The notes beneath the pieces were generated by a model that was not told the DNA's origin, searched no databases, and saw only the letters and a program-made list of their open reading frames with translations. Positions 34,817 through 45,984 of a stretch of DNA of 64,000 nt are shown one piece after another (position 1 is the stretch's first letter; every line of letters begins with the position of its first letter). The DNA lies in assembly GCA_050084985.1 (NCBI GenBank), contig JBITNC010000001.1, forward strand, positions 6,944,001 to 7,008,000, written 5' to 3'. The translations under genes and the position numbers were made by a program. The DNA comes from Nageia nagi. Its lineage: Eukaryota > Pinophyta.

Positions 34817-36550
34817 ACATCGTAAACAAAAAAACTCTTTTTATCTTTTAGATTATATTTTCGAAAAAACAATTTAATGCACAAACATCCTATATGCAAA
34901 CCTATTTTTAACGATGTGCTTATCTTTTTTAACTTTTTCACATATTTTTAATGTCTAAAGTAAATGAATGATATGGGTTGTTTATTTTTAATCTTTTTAA
35001 TTTTCCTAGTTTGTTTTGACTAGTCAAGTGTTAAACAAGGTAGGTTGGGTAATTCTATCATTTGCAAGTTTCTATGGCTTTTGGCTTGGTTCTAGATGAG
35101 TCTCCTTTTTTGACTCCTACCTAAAGGGAAGTTACCTTGGTCATCACTTCCAAGTGTAACTGGCTCTATGGTTTCAAGTGCATTATGTCGGTGGTTACAA
35201 AGAAGTAAGAATTGACGGTTGGTAGTGACATCCAACTCGTTAATGTTCAATTATTTCTTAAGGCCTTATGAAATGCATTTAAACAAGTAAGATACATTTA
35301 TGCATACTACCCTCCCAAACATTCATGTCCATTTACTTATCTTAATCTTAATGTGATGCAATCAAAATTTATTTTTAGTGAGTGTTGACCTTAGTAAACC
35401 CCATTGTTCTTTTTAATTATAATGTGATTCATTATCCAACCTATTAATGATGTTCATTAACCCCTTCCAGCTATGGAAGTATTATGTGTGATAAATTCCT
35501 CTTCTTACTAGTCACATATCTCTTCGACCTCTAATGGAATGGTAAGAGCAGACTTGGTAAGAAGCTGTTAAGTGTGTATAGATTAGTTAAGTGAGGTTCA
35601 ATTACTCCTCCAAGAGTCACATATCCCTTCGACCTCCAATGGAGTGGTAAGGGCAGACATCTTTAAGAGTTTTAATGTGATGTATATTTTCAAAAATGAA
35701 ATGTGAATAAATTTTACCTCTTTCACTTAACTTATGTCTGATCATTTAAGATCGCATAAGTGCAAAAGTGAGAGCATACTTTGTCAAGTGAAAGTACTTA
35801 ATGTATTCAAATTCCCCCCAATTCATTAACTTTTTAATATGATTTATACTACCTGAAAACTCGATTTATTTACCTTAGGTTCATTCCAAATTAAGTGTGA
35901 TTCATTTACTCCTCCAAAAGTCACATATCCCTTCGACCTCCAATGGAGTGGTAAGGGCAGACTTGATAAGAGGTGATTATATGTGGATAAATTAACCAAA
36001 TTAATGATAATGTGAATATAAAAGAAAAGAATAATTAATTACCCCTTCTTATCAAGTCTATTCTGATCACCTTAGATCGCACGAAGCGCAAAGGGAGAGC
36101 ATAATTAGACAAGATAAAAAGTATTTAATGTATACGTACCCTTAACCCAAAACATTAAAAATAAATACATAACATTATTCATAAAATAAATTAATAAAAA
36201 ATGCATTTAACTTTTTGGCTACCCATTTCCTAAATGCACTCTAAGTAGAGAGATCACATACAGTTTTACCAACTGTCATTTTAAATATATAATTACACTT
36301 ACTGTATCTAGGTCAGATTAGAAAACATACCGATTTTTTAGAGATCGTTGACGATTTCCCAGTGAACGTTGCCGACTATAGCATGATCGTCGATGATCCA
36401 GAGAACATAGAAAACAAAAACAAGGCAACAGATCAAATAGATTAAGTTAGTATGTAATTCCACAAGATGCAAATAGATTTAAAAATAAAACCAAAACAAT
36501 ATGCACTTGATCCTATTTTTGCTTCAATTTTCTAAAATGCATGCAAGGGG
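34817..36550 (-). other. Tat element 5' leader with duplicated segment
   Basis: Non-coding stretch between the primer-binding site and gag. A CCTTCGACCTCCAATGGAGT phrase occurs near 35627 and 35934, and a diverged copy near 35523. A second phrase (TGATCA...AGATCGCA...GAGAGCATA) follows at 35738 and 36062. The leader therefore contains a direct duplication of about 310 bp plus an older partial copy. Confidence 0.8.
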
Positions 36551-36570
36551 CCCTCCTTCTAGCACTAGAT
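36551..36570 (-). other. Tat element primer-binding region
   Basis: On the minus strand the 20 bases after the 5' LTR read ATCTAGTGCTAGAAGGAGGG. The position fits a tRNA primer site, but I cannot assign the tRNA with confidence; it is not the initiator-Met type used by the copia elements here. Confidence 0.55.
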
Positions 36571-39106
36571 TGTGTATATCAAATTATGAACCTAAAACGC
36601 AATTTAGATAGATAAATCATTCAACATAATTAATCATGAACATATTCGATAATACACATCAATAATAAGAATGATATTATATTCTAAAGTATTTGAATAC
36701 AAAAAGTGAGTTTTTATTGATCTATTTTAACAGCATAGACAACGATCATTATGGATTGGTAACAATTATTACGGATTGGTAACGATTGAAGCACGACTCT
36801 GCATTCTCTACACCATCATTGTGTTCATTGTAAACCTTTGGCCTTTGTTATCGATCTGGTGAATCACCATCGGCTGATCTTTGAATCATCGATGATCAGC
36901 TCTGTATGTACTGGAATAATCTTCACAGAATTTTGAAGTGTTTTGTCTATTCCTTGTTGTTCTCTTTCATACTTACTTCCGTCATTCTTTTTCTGTATTG
37001 ACCCTACACACAGAAAGCGAATGAAGCATCAAAAGCATACCTGTTCATACATATTAATCAGCAAATGAATAACATAATATGGAAATATAGTTGATATAAG
37101 ATTTGCTATTAATCAAGCTTACAACCTTTTGCTAATAATCTCCTAATTTGATTTTAGCATAGCTTCGCTACAGTAAGATTAGGTCCCTTTGTTCATGTAC
37201 AAAGCTTCAATTTATAAGCTTCAAGGTTTGTTATTCATTTGTTTTGGCGTCCCAAGATTCTAGGTAACCTCTCGAACTAAATTTTGAGGTGTTGTTATCT
37301 TCCATTTGTATCCATGATTACAAATTATACGTACTAGGCTATTCCATGCTTAGATTTGTTTGTTATTTAAATGTTCATGGATGGTCACCAATTTTTTAGC
37401 GATTATATATTAACATTAGAATGGTCGCTCTATGGTCATTTTTTAATGACAAGGGTCGTAAGACCACTTGTTTTATATATGTTCGAAAAGATTGATCTGA
37501 TAATATAATAAATTCTTTATTGAAGCCCCGGTGTACTTTACTTGCAATCATGAGTTCATTTTAAGATTCCTAGGAGTTTTTCTGGAGCAAACAAAATAGG
37601 TCGAAGTTAGTAGATAAAAGCATTCCAGAATGAAATGATGACATCATAGAGGATAAGATAGTCGCATTTTGGTAAAGTCCAGGTTCCGAAGATGATGAGG
37701 TCAACATGGGTGAGTAAAAAGGTCGGAGCCCCTAAATTAAGTGTTCTGGAAGGAAATGATAAAGCTCAGTTATGGAAAAGCCTGAGTTCCAGAGATGATG
37801 AGGTCAGCAAAGAGTGACCAAATAGCCAGAGCTGGTGAGTAGAGCATTCTAGAAGGAAATGATAAAGCTCAGTTGTAGAAAAGCCCAGGTTCCAGAGATG
37901 ATGAGGTTAGCAAAGAGTGACCAAATAGCTAGAGCTGGTAAGTAGAGCATTCTAGAAGTATGAAGATGACATCACGAGGAAAACAATGTTCACATTTTTG
38001 AATGAAACTGGGTCCCAAAAATGATGAGGTCATCAAGAAATGATCAAATAGCCAGAGTTGATAAGTAGAGCATTCCGGAAGTATGAGGATGATGTCACGG
38101 GGAGAACAATGTTCACATTTTTGAGTGAAACTGGGTCCCAGAAATGATGAGGTCATTAAGGAATATGATCAAATAGATGAAGTCGGTAAGTAGAGCATTC
38201 TAGAAGTATGAGGATGACATCATGAGGAGAACAATGTTCACATTTTTGAGTGAAATCGAGTCCCAAAAATGATGAGGTCATCAAGGAATGATCAAATAGC
38301 CGAAGCTGGTAAGTAGAGCATTTCGAAAGTATGAGGATGACATCATGGGGAGAATAATGTTCACATTTTTTAGTGAAACCGGGTCCCAAAAATGATGAGG
38401 TCATCAAGGAATGATCAAATAGCCAGAGCCGGTAAGTAGAGCATTCTGGAATGTAGAATCTTGAAGCCATTTTTGTAAACATTTCTATTCTACAATTCTT
38501 GTAACTATCGTTACTGTAGTATAAGGAAAGAAGAATCGGAAACCTAGTATTACTCCTTACATTTGTTCTCGAAGGCCTGTAGTTTTTATCAGTAATATGA
38601 AACCATCTTGACCTTTCTTGTCTAGCATTCGTAATTGTCATTCTTAATTTGGTTACATCATGGCAGCTTGGCTTGTTTCCTGAATGATAATTGTGAGTTG
38701 CTAATATAACTGTGTCTGCTACATGATAAAGTAAAGTTGAGAAACTATTATAGAGTGAAAGATTGTACTGTAGCTGCTACACTAGATTCAGGCCAAGGTT
38801 TCACACATTGTGAAAGCCCGTGCTGAACTAGTGATCCACCTTTGCTTTCTCTCTTGTTACTCTAAGCCTTTTGCTTAAATTCCTCACACTCTACTTCTTT
38901 TTATTTCCTTTCCTGAACCAGCTTTCTCCGAAAATCAGACTATCCCCATAGTATGTTCTTGATTTACTTTGGTTAAGATTGTTCACGACACATATATTAC
39001 ACAATCTTAATCAACAATTATTTTAATGTGATATATATTGGAAAAAATACTTGTTTTATTTATTTATTTATTAAATTAAAGATAGGGTTTATTTTGAGTG
39101 TCTACA
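36571..39106 (-). repeat. Tat element 5' LTR (2536 bp)
   Basis: Partner of 19681-22213. It contains the same seven-unit tandem array (37590-38450; ATGATGAGGT cores near 37692, 37796, 37898, 38021, 38144, 38267, 38391). Equal unit number in both LTRs is expected because both are copied from one template. Confidence 0.95.
37590..38450. repeat. Tandem array in the Tat 5' LTR, seven units
   Basis: Same unit structure as 20690-21570, including the change of period from about 100 to about 122 bp along the array. Confidence 0.9.
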
Positions 39107-39111
39107 AATAT

Positions 39112-39605
39112 TAATTGCTCAAACCCTTGGTTTGTAGTATGCTCCTTACCATTTCAACAATGGTACAATTTTTCCTTTCTGCAACACCATTTTATTATGG
39201 AGTATAGGTTGTTGTGAGTTGGCTTTTTATTCACAATCCTTACAAAACTTCAAAAAATTACTAGAGAAAAATTCTATGCCCCTATCAGTCCTTAAACACT
39301 TTACTTTGCATTCAATTTGATTCTCTACAATAGTTTGTGTTTTCATAGGCCCACATTCTAGAGAAATCATCAACAAAAATGAGAAAGTAAGAATTTTTAC
39401 CCAAACTTTGTATTTTCATAGGCCCACAAATATCACTATGCACCAATTGAAGGGGTTTTGAAGCTCTCCATTCTTCACCTCTTAGAAATATTCTCCTTGA
39501 GTGCTTTCCCAAAGAACATCCTTCAGATGCTCCTCCTTTGTGTTCCTCAAGTTTGGGAAGCCCACAAACCATGGCTTGAGATGTTAACAATCTCAAACTA
39601 TTCAA
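39112..39605 (-). pseudogene. copia-3 integrase N-terminal and core part
   Basis: The 97-codon frame shows SKPLQLVHSDICGPMKIQSL with the first catalytic aspartate and FLIFVDDFSRMW. Further left, in broken frames, CLRTDRG carries the second aspartate and a VAERKN-type glutamate is legible near 39165. The sequence stops at the Tat insertion (39106) and resumes at 19675. Confidence 0.85.
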
Positions 39606-39959
39606 ATTGAGATGACCAAATTGTAAGTGCCAAAGCCAATTTTTATTATCTATGGCTATTGTAGTAAGTTTTACACCATTATCACCAAATTTAAGAGGAA
39701 ATAATCTATTTTTTTATTTAGCATTGAAGTGACCAACCTATTACTATGATTCTTATCATAAATTTTGCAATGTATATTTAAATACAAGCTTATAATTTCT
39801 CTCCATTATTTGGCCTATACTCAACAAATTATATTTGAGATTTGGACTGTAGTATATATCTTTTAACTTCTTTGTACCTTCATTGGTGCTTTCCTCCATG
39901 GATCCTATGCCTTCCATTTGCAAAGCTTTGTCATCTCCAAGTCTTATCTTAGACTTGTA

Positions 39960-40060
39960 TGATTTTTATTGAAGCAAACAACTCCTCCTTGTTGGACATA
40001 TGGTTTGAGGCTCCTCTATTAAGCAACCAAGTCTCATTAAGTTTTGCATCATGTTTCTTA
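39960..40060 (-). pseudogene. copia-3 protease remnant, active site lost
   Basis: The minus strand reads ETWLLNRGASNHMSNKEELF. The usual copia active site L-D-S-G-A-x-x-H-M is recognisable, but D-S-G is N-R-G, so the protease is inactive. Confidence 0.8.
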
Positions 40061-40139
40061 ATGAACATGAACAATTATGAGGAATCTTATTCTTATCCAT
40101 AGTGTTCTCCTCCATTTCTCCCTTCGTGATAAGCCTTCA

Positions 40140-40817
40140 ATCGACTTTCATTCTCAAAATGACCAAACTTGTTACAGTAGTAACATTATTTGTCACTTTT
40201 CTCACTAGATCTTCCACTTCCTCTACCTTGCAAATATCCTCTTCTTGTTTTTCCTCTTTATCTATCTCTCCCTCTTCCTCTTGAAGGATTTGGAGCTCTC
40301 ACTCGTGCACTTGAACTGGCTTCACTCTCCTTGGATGCAAAAGCCTTTTCTTCATCAAAATCACCATTGGAAGGAGTGGGATATTTGAGTCTTTCCTCAT
40401 GACTCATCAAGGAACCAATGAGCATATTAAATTTAAGAGTAGATAAATCTTTGCTCTCTTCATTGATAATGGCTACATTATTCCATATTGAAAGTAGTGA
40501 CTTCAACACTTCTTCACCATTAATTCATTGAAAATGGTTTCTCCAAGTGTTATCATCTTGTCAACACAAGTTTTAACTCTTACATAGTAATTTCCCACAT
40601 TCTTTTCATCTTTCATAATGAGATTCTCAAAATCTCTCTTCAATGTTTGAAACCTCACTTTCTTCACTTGTGTGCTCCCTTGATAGCTTTCTTGTAATGG
40701 CTTCCAAGCATCTTTGGCTAAGACACAAGAGGCTATCCTTGGAAAGCTACTCTTATCCAATCTTACTTGAAGATGGTAGAGAATAATATAGTCCTTCTTT
40801 TGACCCTCCTTCTTCAC
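40140..40817 (-). pseudogene. copia-3 gag with damaged zinc knuckle
   Basis: Frames 40503-40817 and 40258-40509 give a copia gag (LAKDAWKPLQESYQGSTQVK, then a VGNYYVRVKTCVDKM block). The knuckle near 40145-40186 reads CYYCNKFGHFENES: the last of the four zinc ligands is serine, and a stop directly precedes it. Plus-strand frames over 40102-40402 are antisense shadows of the Ser/Arg-rich linker. Confidence 0.82.
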
Positions 40818-41094
40818 ATTCTTATTATTGCCTTGGAGAGTATTCTAGTCTTGTGGCTCACTATAGCCTTTTTCAATGATATCCCATAAGCCTTTTCCTA
40901 TGAGTAGTGTCTTCATTTTAATGGAATATATCCATAATCCTCTCTATTAAATTTAGGAATGGGCAAGTTGGTGTTGTTGTTAGTAGCGATTGCTTCTTCA
41001 ACAAATCAATAAACTTTGGGATTGTAACTCACAAGAATTTGATTATTTTTGTAAATGAACCCACAAGCTATCCTCTAACCCAATGGATATAAAA

Positions 41095-41106
41095 GCATTG
41101 ATTCCA
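41095..41106 (-). other. copia-3 primer-binding site
   Basis: TGGAATCAATGC on the minus strand, three bases inside the 5' LTR end, a diverged form of the initiator-Met site TGGTATCAGAGC. Confidence 0.65.
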
Positions 41107-41109
41107 CAA

Positions 41110-41571
41110 TGAGACAATTCCCATTATTGAAAACAAAATGTTTACAAGTATATATAGCTCAAATACTGAGTTCAACATAGACTAGAGTTGTCGAGAAGAT
41201 ATGCTCAACCATTATTGCAATCTGATCAAGATATAATAAAACACACTTAAATAGACTCTCAAACCTATCAAGAGTAATCTAAACATAGTGGTCAACATTC
41301 CCACGAAGTGTAACAACCATCTAAACTTAACATAAGATCAAACAAAGCTAAAAATGAACAAACTATCTAAATTTGGCAACATAGTATGGATCAATATTGT
41401 GAAGACCAATTAGTCTAATCGGTATACTATCTGTACTTAGTGAACCGGTTGGTCGGTTATATAATGCTAATTGATTGAACGGTTGAGTCAGTTGAACCTA
41501 TCCTCATCGACTATAAACAAAGAGTCAAATTTTTAAATATACTAAGCATGGAATGGTTTGAAACTCCAACA
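41110..41571 (-). repeat. copia-3 5' LTR (462 bp)
   Basis: Collinear with 18111-18570. Contains a GGTTGGTCGGTTA-type palindrome-like motif near 41446 matching the other copy at 18448. Confidence 0.93.
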
Positions 41572-41576
41572 TTAAA

Positions 41577-43139
41577 TACACCATTGAATATTTGGAGTTT
41601 ATTTATCTATTTGGACCAATTTTCTCATCTAAGTTTATTTATCTATTTGGACCAATTTCCTCATCTACTTTCAAGAGATTTCACGTATACATATATCTTC
41701 CAATTCTTGTACTCCATAAAATTGTGTCTGCATCATAAATTTTGACAAATAATTATTGAACTTTATGTATTCTTGATCTGTAATTGAGAAATTAAAGCAA
41801 ATCTCATTTCCTTTCTACCAGATCACTCACACTTATAAATTTCTAAATGCTTACAAGAGAAACAATTATTAAAATTAAAAGTACAAAGATAGAAAAACTT
41901 GTGCAAAAATACAACAAACACACAAAAAAAACAAGGATTACCCTAATTCACCCAATGTGAGGTAAATTCCCTTCTCCGATAATCTTCCCCTTCCAACACG
42001 GGCATAGTCTCTTTTTATAATTAAAAAGCTATGTAACAAAAATAACAAATTTCCTTATACTTTTGGATTTACACCCATAATAGATCAATTTGGTTGTGGC
42101 TAGCGACGAAGCTAAATCTCCAAGACGTCATTTTCTCCAAAATAACACTAAAAGTAGCATTCTGGAAAATTTATAGTATGTCACAAATATACACCTACAG
42201 GTTTAATAACCGATAAAACTCCAAAAATATAATATAAACAACCCATGCTCTACATGAAAGAGGCAGATTCAATGCAGCGATATTCAATTGCAGCTTGTAC
42301 TCCCTTAGTGGATGGTCTTGGAGATCTCCCAAACAGAAATCCCAACCATTGGCGACATATCCAACATCGTTCGATATTTGGATTCAAAGGTTTACTGAGC
42401 TTATGCTGTCAACCATACGATGGGGCCTTCCAAAGGAATGCAACTCCACTTCTATTCATATCTGAGAGATAAAGACGCACTTCCCATGAACACATCCTCC
42501 AAATATCGTATGCGAACATAAATATGATTGGTAGATTTCACTATTTATATCCTCTTCTTGGCCATGCTATCTCCTTGCAAATCGGAGGACTCTACATGGC
42601 TTACAGCAGATGGATTTTAACTATTCATGTGACAGTCACAAAACTATGCCCTAAGTATACCAAATTCATAGTTCAAGTGAGCCTTGTTACTCAACTTTCA
42701 TAAGGAAGATTGCATAAGAGGCTTCGAAACCTACAAACTTAAATACTAACGGCTGCCGGCTTGAGGCTGTGTTTCAGATGGAGGTGACAGTTTGACTAAC
42801 TGCTGGCGAATTACGAACTGACGGCTTCCCTACCATACACGTCCTTCATGTATGTTGGAAACTTGGATTTTTCCCTATCAACTATTAAAATATTTTCGCT
42901 GGTGTTTAATTGATTTGTTCCCTACCATAGGTTTGAAAATATAAACCTACCAATATTAAAATATATACTGCCTTTGTATATTGAAATATGCTTCCAATAT
43001 ATATTGAAACTTTTCGCCTATGTTTAAAACAAAATCATATATATATATATATATATATATATTTTTCTGATTTATTTAAATAAATAAAACTTTGTATATC
43101 AGATAGTTTACAACAATAAAATTTTATGAAAAATATTTT
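41577..43139. other. Intergenic stretch with a less AT-rich island
   Basis: The island at 42240-42880 has near-balanced base composition, unlike its surroundings. A 75-codon plus-strand frame (42245-42472) and several minus-strand stretches are open, but I recognise no domain. It could be low-copy host DNA, perhaps the old 3' side of the PPR gene next to it. A (TA)n run occurs at 43037-43062. Confidence 0.4.
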
Positions 43140-44060
43140 TCAACTACTCTTTTATGGATTTCCATACCTTCAATAACTCCAATTTCATTGTCATTTTGGA
43201 AATAAAGTTCAAAGCTTCCTCAAGGTAGCCTACATGACTAAAAAGTTCAACAGTGCATGTACAATAATTCATCATAAAATAATATAATAATGTTCACACA
43301 TTTTATTAGGGTTGGTTCCCAAGTGTTCTTCATCAAATGAAAGAGTTTAAGGGAATCCTTGTTGTAGCCATGAATTACATATCCTTCTAGAATTATAGTC
43401 CATGAAACCATATCTACATCATGTATCTTGTTAAATAATTTTTTATTCTTATCATGTATTCTTTTACATTCTGTGTACATGTTTATCAAGGATCTTACAA
43501 CCACAACATTCAAGAAAAAATATTTTCAACTACTCTTTGATGGATGTCCATACCTTCTTATAGAATTCCCAACATGTCGTAAGAATGCTAACAAAGATTA
43601 CAGAATCTATCTTTACACCTGATAATTGCATCTCCTAAACAATCTCTAGGGTATTTTTAGATAAAATCTAATTTATGCTTATCATGCAATTATTGCATTA
43701 TATATATACACATGTCTATAAGGTTGTTATCACCATTCCATGTGAAAGAATCCCAAATCTAGTTATTTTTCCAAGCCCCATTTTAAAATTGCATATATAG
43801 TAAGAATAATCGCAAAGGTTATTGAATCTAGTTTGAAATGTATTATTTAATTGCATTTTCTAAAAATACTCAAGGATCTTCAAACCATGCATATTTATGC
43901 ATATCTCTTGATGATTTCATTCCATGAGATTGTATTTCTTTAAGGTATTTCCTTAAAGATTTCACTACCTCATTAGAAAACCTATTTTTTGCATACCCTA
44001 CAAACATTACATCCCTCGAGATTATGTCTCTTTTCTATATTTACCTAAAATGATTTTTAG
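43140..44060 (-). pseudogene. Pentatricopeptide-repeat (PPR) pseudogene
   Basis: Reading the minus strand from 44060: a broken unit containing ISWNEIIKRYA, a DSITFAIILTI unit, LSGVKIDSVIFVSILTTC, then the 88-codon frame (43247-43513) with VVVRSLINMYTECKRI, DVDMVSWTIILEGYVIHGYN and LKLFHLMKN. These are consecutive 31-36-residue PPR units of the PLS class. Plant PPR proteins of this kind bind organellar RNA for editing or processing. Many stops and frameshifts; only about five units are legible, and no E or DYW tail is seen. It is the only recognisable former host gene in the window, unless it was carried by an element. Confidence 0.7.
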
Positions 44061-44342
44061 GTTCCTTAAAAATCCCAACCTAGGCATATCCAATAATCAT
44101 TGAATTCTAAGAGATGGTATCTTACCTAGAAGTTTAATGTAGATCATTTGAGTGTGTAGGCAATATTGCATCACCCAATATGTATACATATACATGTACA
44201 TGTGTGTGTATGTTCGAAAAATTAAAATAATATAGTGTAATTGGACTAAATTGGAGAACCAATTTGTTAAGTTCAAGATGAAGTTAATCATGCCTAAAAT
44301 CACTTTAGAACTGAGAAATAATGAATAAAGGAATAAATTAAC

Positions 44343-44584
44343 TTACAAATTTCATGAGATTACATTGCCAAATGGTTGGAGCTCGATCTTCTATAATGAA
44401 TAAGCATGCTGATGCAAAATTGCATGATCAAGACCAAATTGAATTATAAATTTTATGACATCACATTGCCAAATGGTTGGATTCGACCTTCTACAATGAA
44501 TGAGCATACTAATACAAAATTGTATGATCAAATTCAATATTCCAATTTTGTATTAGCATGCTCATTTATTACAGAAGATTGATC
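44343..44584. repeat. Foldback repeat: two direct copies and one inverted copy
   Basis: Direct copies lie at about 44343-44425 and 44449-44533, both with ACATTGCCAAATGGTTGGA and an ATGAATGAGCAT-like stretch. An inverted copy of the 3' half follows at 44543-44584. The arms 44485-44522 and 44543-44584 pair over roughly 38 bp with few mismatches and a loop of about 20 bases. Confidence 0.8.
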
Positions 44585-44599
44585 ATGCAAGCTAGGTGA

Positions 44600-45600
44600 A
44601 TTGCATTTTTGGGAAAGAATTTTGAGTTTTTAATTTAATTTTGAAGAAGTTGTTATTATTTAAATAGTAATTTTTGATGAGAAGTTATTTTCAATTTTTT
44701 TTTTTATAAAAGGTAGATGCAATTTTATAACCAAGCAAGATGTTGATAGCCTCTTAGTAATTTGTAATCTATTTAGGCAAAATTTTATTAGAAATTTCAA
44801 TGAAATTTTTTGTTGCTATTTTCCTATTCGATTAGACTTTATGCTTAAAAGAATTTCTAGGCTACTAGGCAAGGCTATTTTAATTGGCATCCCTACCTAG
44901 ACTACGACACTTTTCATTACATATAAGTTTTAAACCTTTAAAGTAACTAAATTACATATGGAAATTATCATATTGATATTTAAAAGAAAAATTAATAATA
45001 TCCACATAAAACAATCATTCATGTGAAGTAGTTAATATCCTCCAATGTGGCAATAGTCAACAATTCGTATAAATGATAGATTTTATGATAGAAAATCTAA
45101 TATGTGAATTGGGCCTTTATCAAATATTTATAATAGGTTATGATTTTAGAATATCTTCATATGAGTGTAGTTTTGCAAGTATATATTTTTATCTTAAAAT
45201 ATCATACATGTTTCTCTATACTCCTTTTCTACTACCATATTTTATGTCATCTTATTGTAATCATTAGAACCTCACTTCTTATACTAAAGCTAGGCATCCT
45301 TGTGCCTCTTGATGGACATCTATATATTTCATATAAACTAAGTTAGAAAATGTAGTTCATGAGACTTTTAATATGTTATGTATATGCTGAACAAATCTTT
45401 CACTAGAAAAAGTATTAAAGCATATTTAATACAAAAATTATGGAATTATGGTCATCAATTTATGAAAATGATTTACCCATCTAGTTGAAATCTAAACTTC
45501 TAGATAACTTTTTATGATACATCCATACAATATGGTAGAATTTTCTATCATAGGGGGGTTATAAATATAATAAGAAAATAATATTATATAATCAAGATTT
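44600..45600. other. AT-rich stretch, nothing recognised
   Basis: No domain, repeat boundary or RNA gene was seen. The right part may belong to the copia-4 LTR, whose outer end could not be fixed. Confidence 0.4.
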
Positions 45601-45973
45601 AGATGTTTCTATCTACTCTAAGGATCTCTTATTTTGGAATCTCTTCTTTCTTTTGCAATCTACCACTTCTAAATATGTGTAACAAGAGAAAGTTATTAAA
45701 GCTCTTAGAGCTTTATCTTGTAACTATCAGGACAGATAACTCCAAGATCAAAAAGCATTATATTAGGTTAGAATATTACCTTAATACATAAAAAGATTAA
45801 CTCTTCACATTCACCTTCTTGGATGACCCTTGAGATACAATATAACTCTTCATATTCTCCTAAAAATGATACTTTGAATTCTAACTCACACAAAGCTATG
45901 AATTTACTAAATATAGTAAGTAACTAATACTATACTATCTATACCATAATCCTTAAGGATTAGGTGTCTAACA
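45600..45973 (-). repeat. copia-4 3' LTR (outer end uncertain)
   Basis: The inner end is well defined by TGTTAGACACC after a polypurine tract (AAGGGGGGAA, 45974-45984, minus strand). Length cannot be measured without the partner LTR. Confidence 0.55.
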
Positions 45974-45984
45974 TTCCCCCCTTA

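Larger units (their letters stand above)
19681..39106 (-). mobile_element. Giant Tat-lineage Ty3/gypsy retrotransposon (19.4 kb)
   Basis: It has LTRs of about 2.53 kb (19681-22213, 36571-39106) starting TGTAGACACT and ending ATACACA on the minus strand, with a perfect 5-bp target duplication AATAT (19676-19680 and 39107-39111). Order on the minus strand is leader, gag, protease, reverse transcriptase, RNase H, second RNase H, integrase, accessory frame, long non-coding region, polypurine tract. Two RNase H domains define the Tat/Ogre branch of Ty3/gypsy. LTRs are very similar, so it is the youngest insertion of this nest. Only a handful of stops and one evident frameshift break pol. Confidence 0.95.
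18111..41571 (-). mobile_element. Ty1/copia retrotransposon (copia-3), split by a 19.4-kb Tat element
   Basis: LTRs at 18111-18570 and 41110-41571 run TGTTGGAG...CTCA on the minus strand. The flanking 5-mers TTAAG (18106-18110) and TTAAA (41572-41576) match at four of five positions and are the likely target duplication. A polypurine tract lies before the left LTR and a weak initiator-Met primer site after the right LTR. Without the Tat insertion the element would be about 4 kb. Gag, protease and integrase remnants are legible, but the reverse transcriptase is almost wholly missing. Confidence 0.92.

Noticed and set aside
40102-40402. Plus-strand Ser/Leu-rich frames
   Set aside because: Antisense of the Ser/Arg-rich linker in copia-3 gag.
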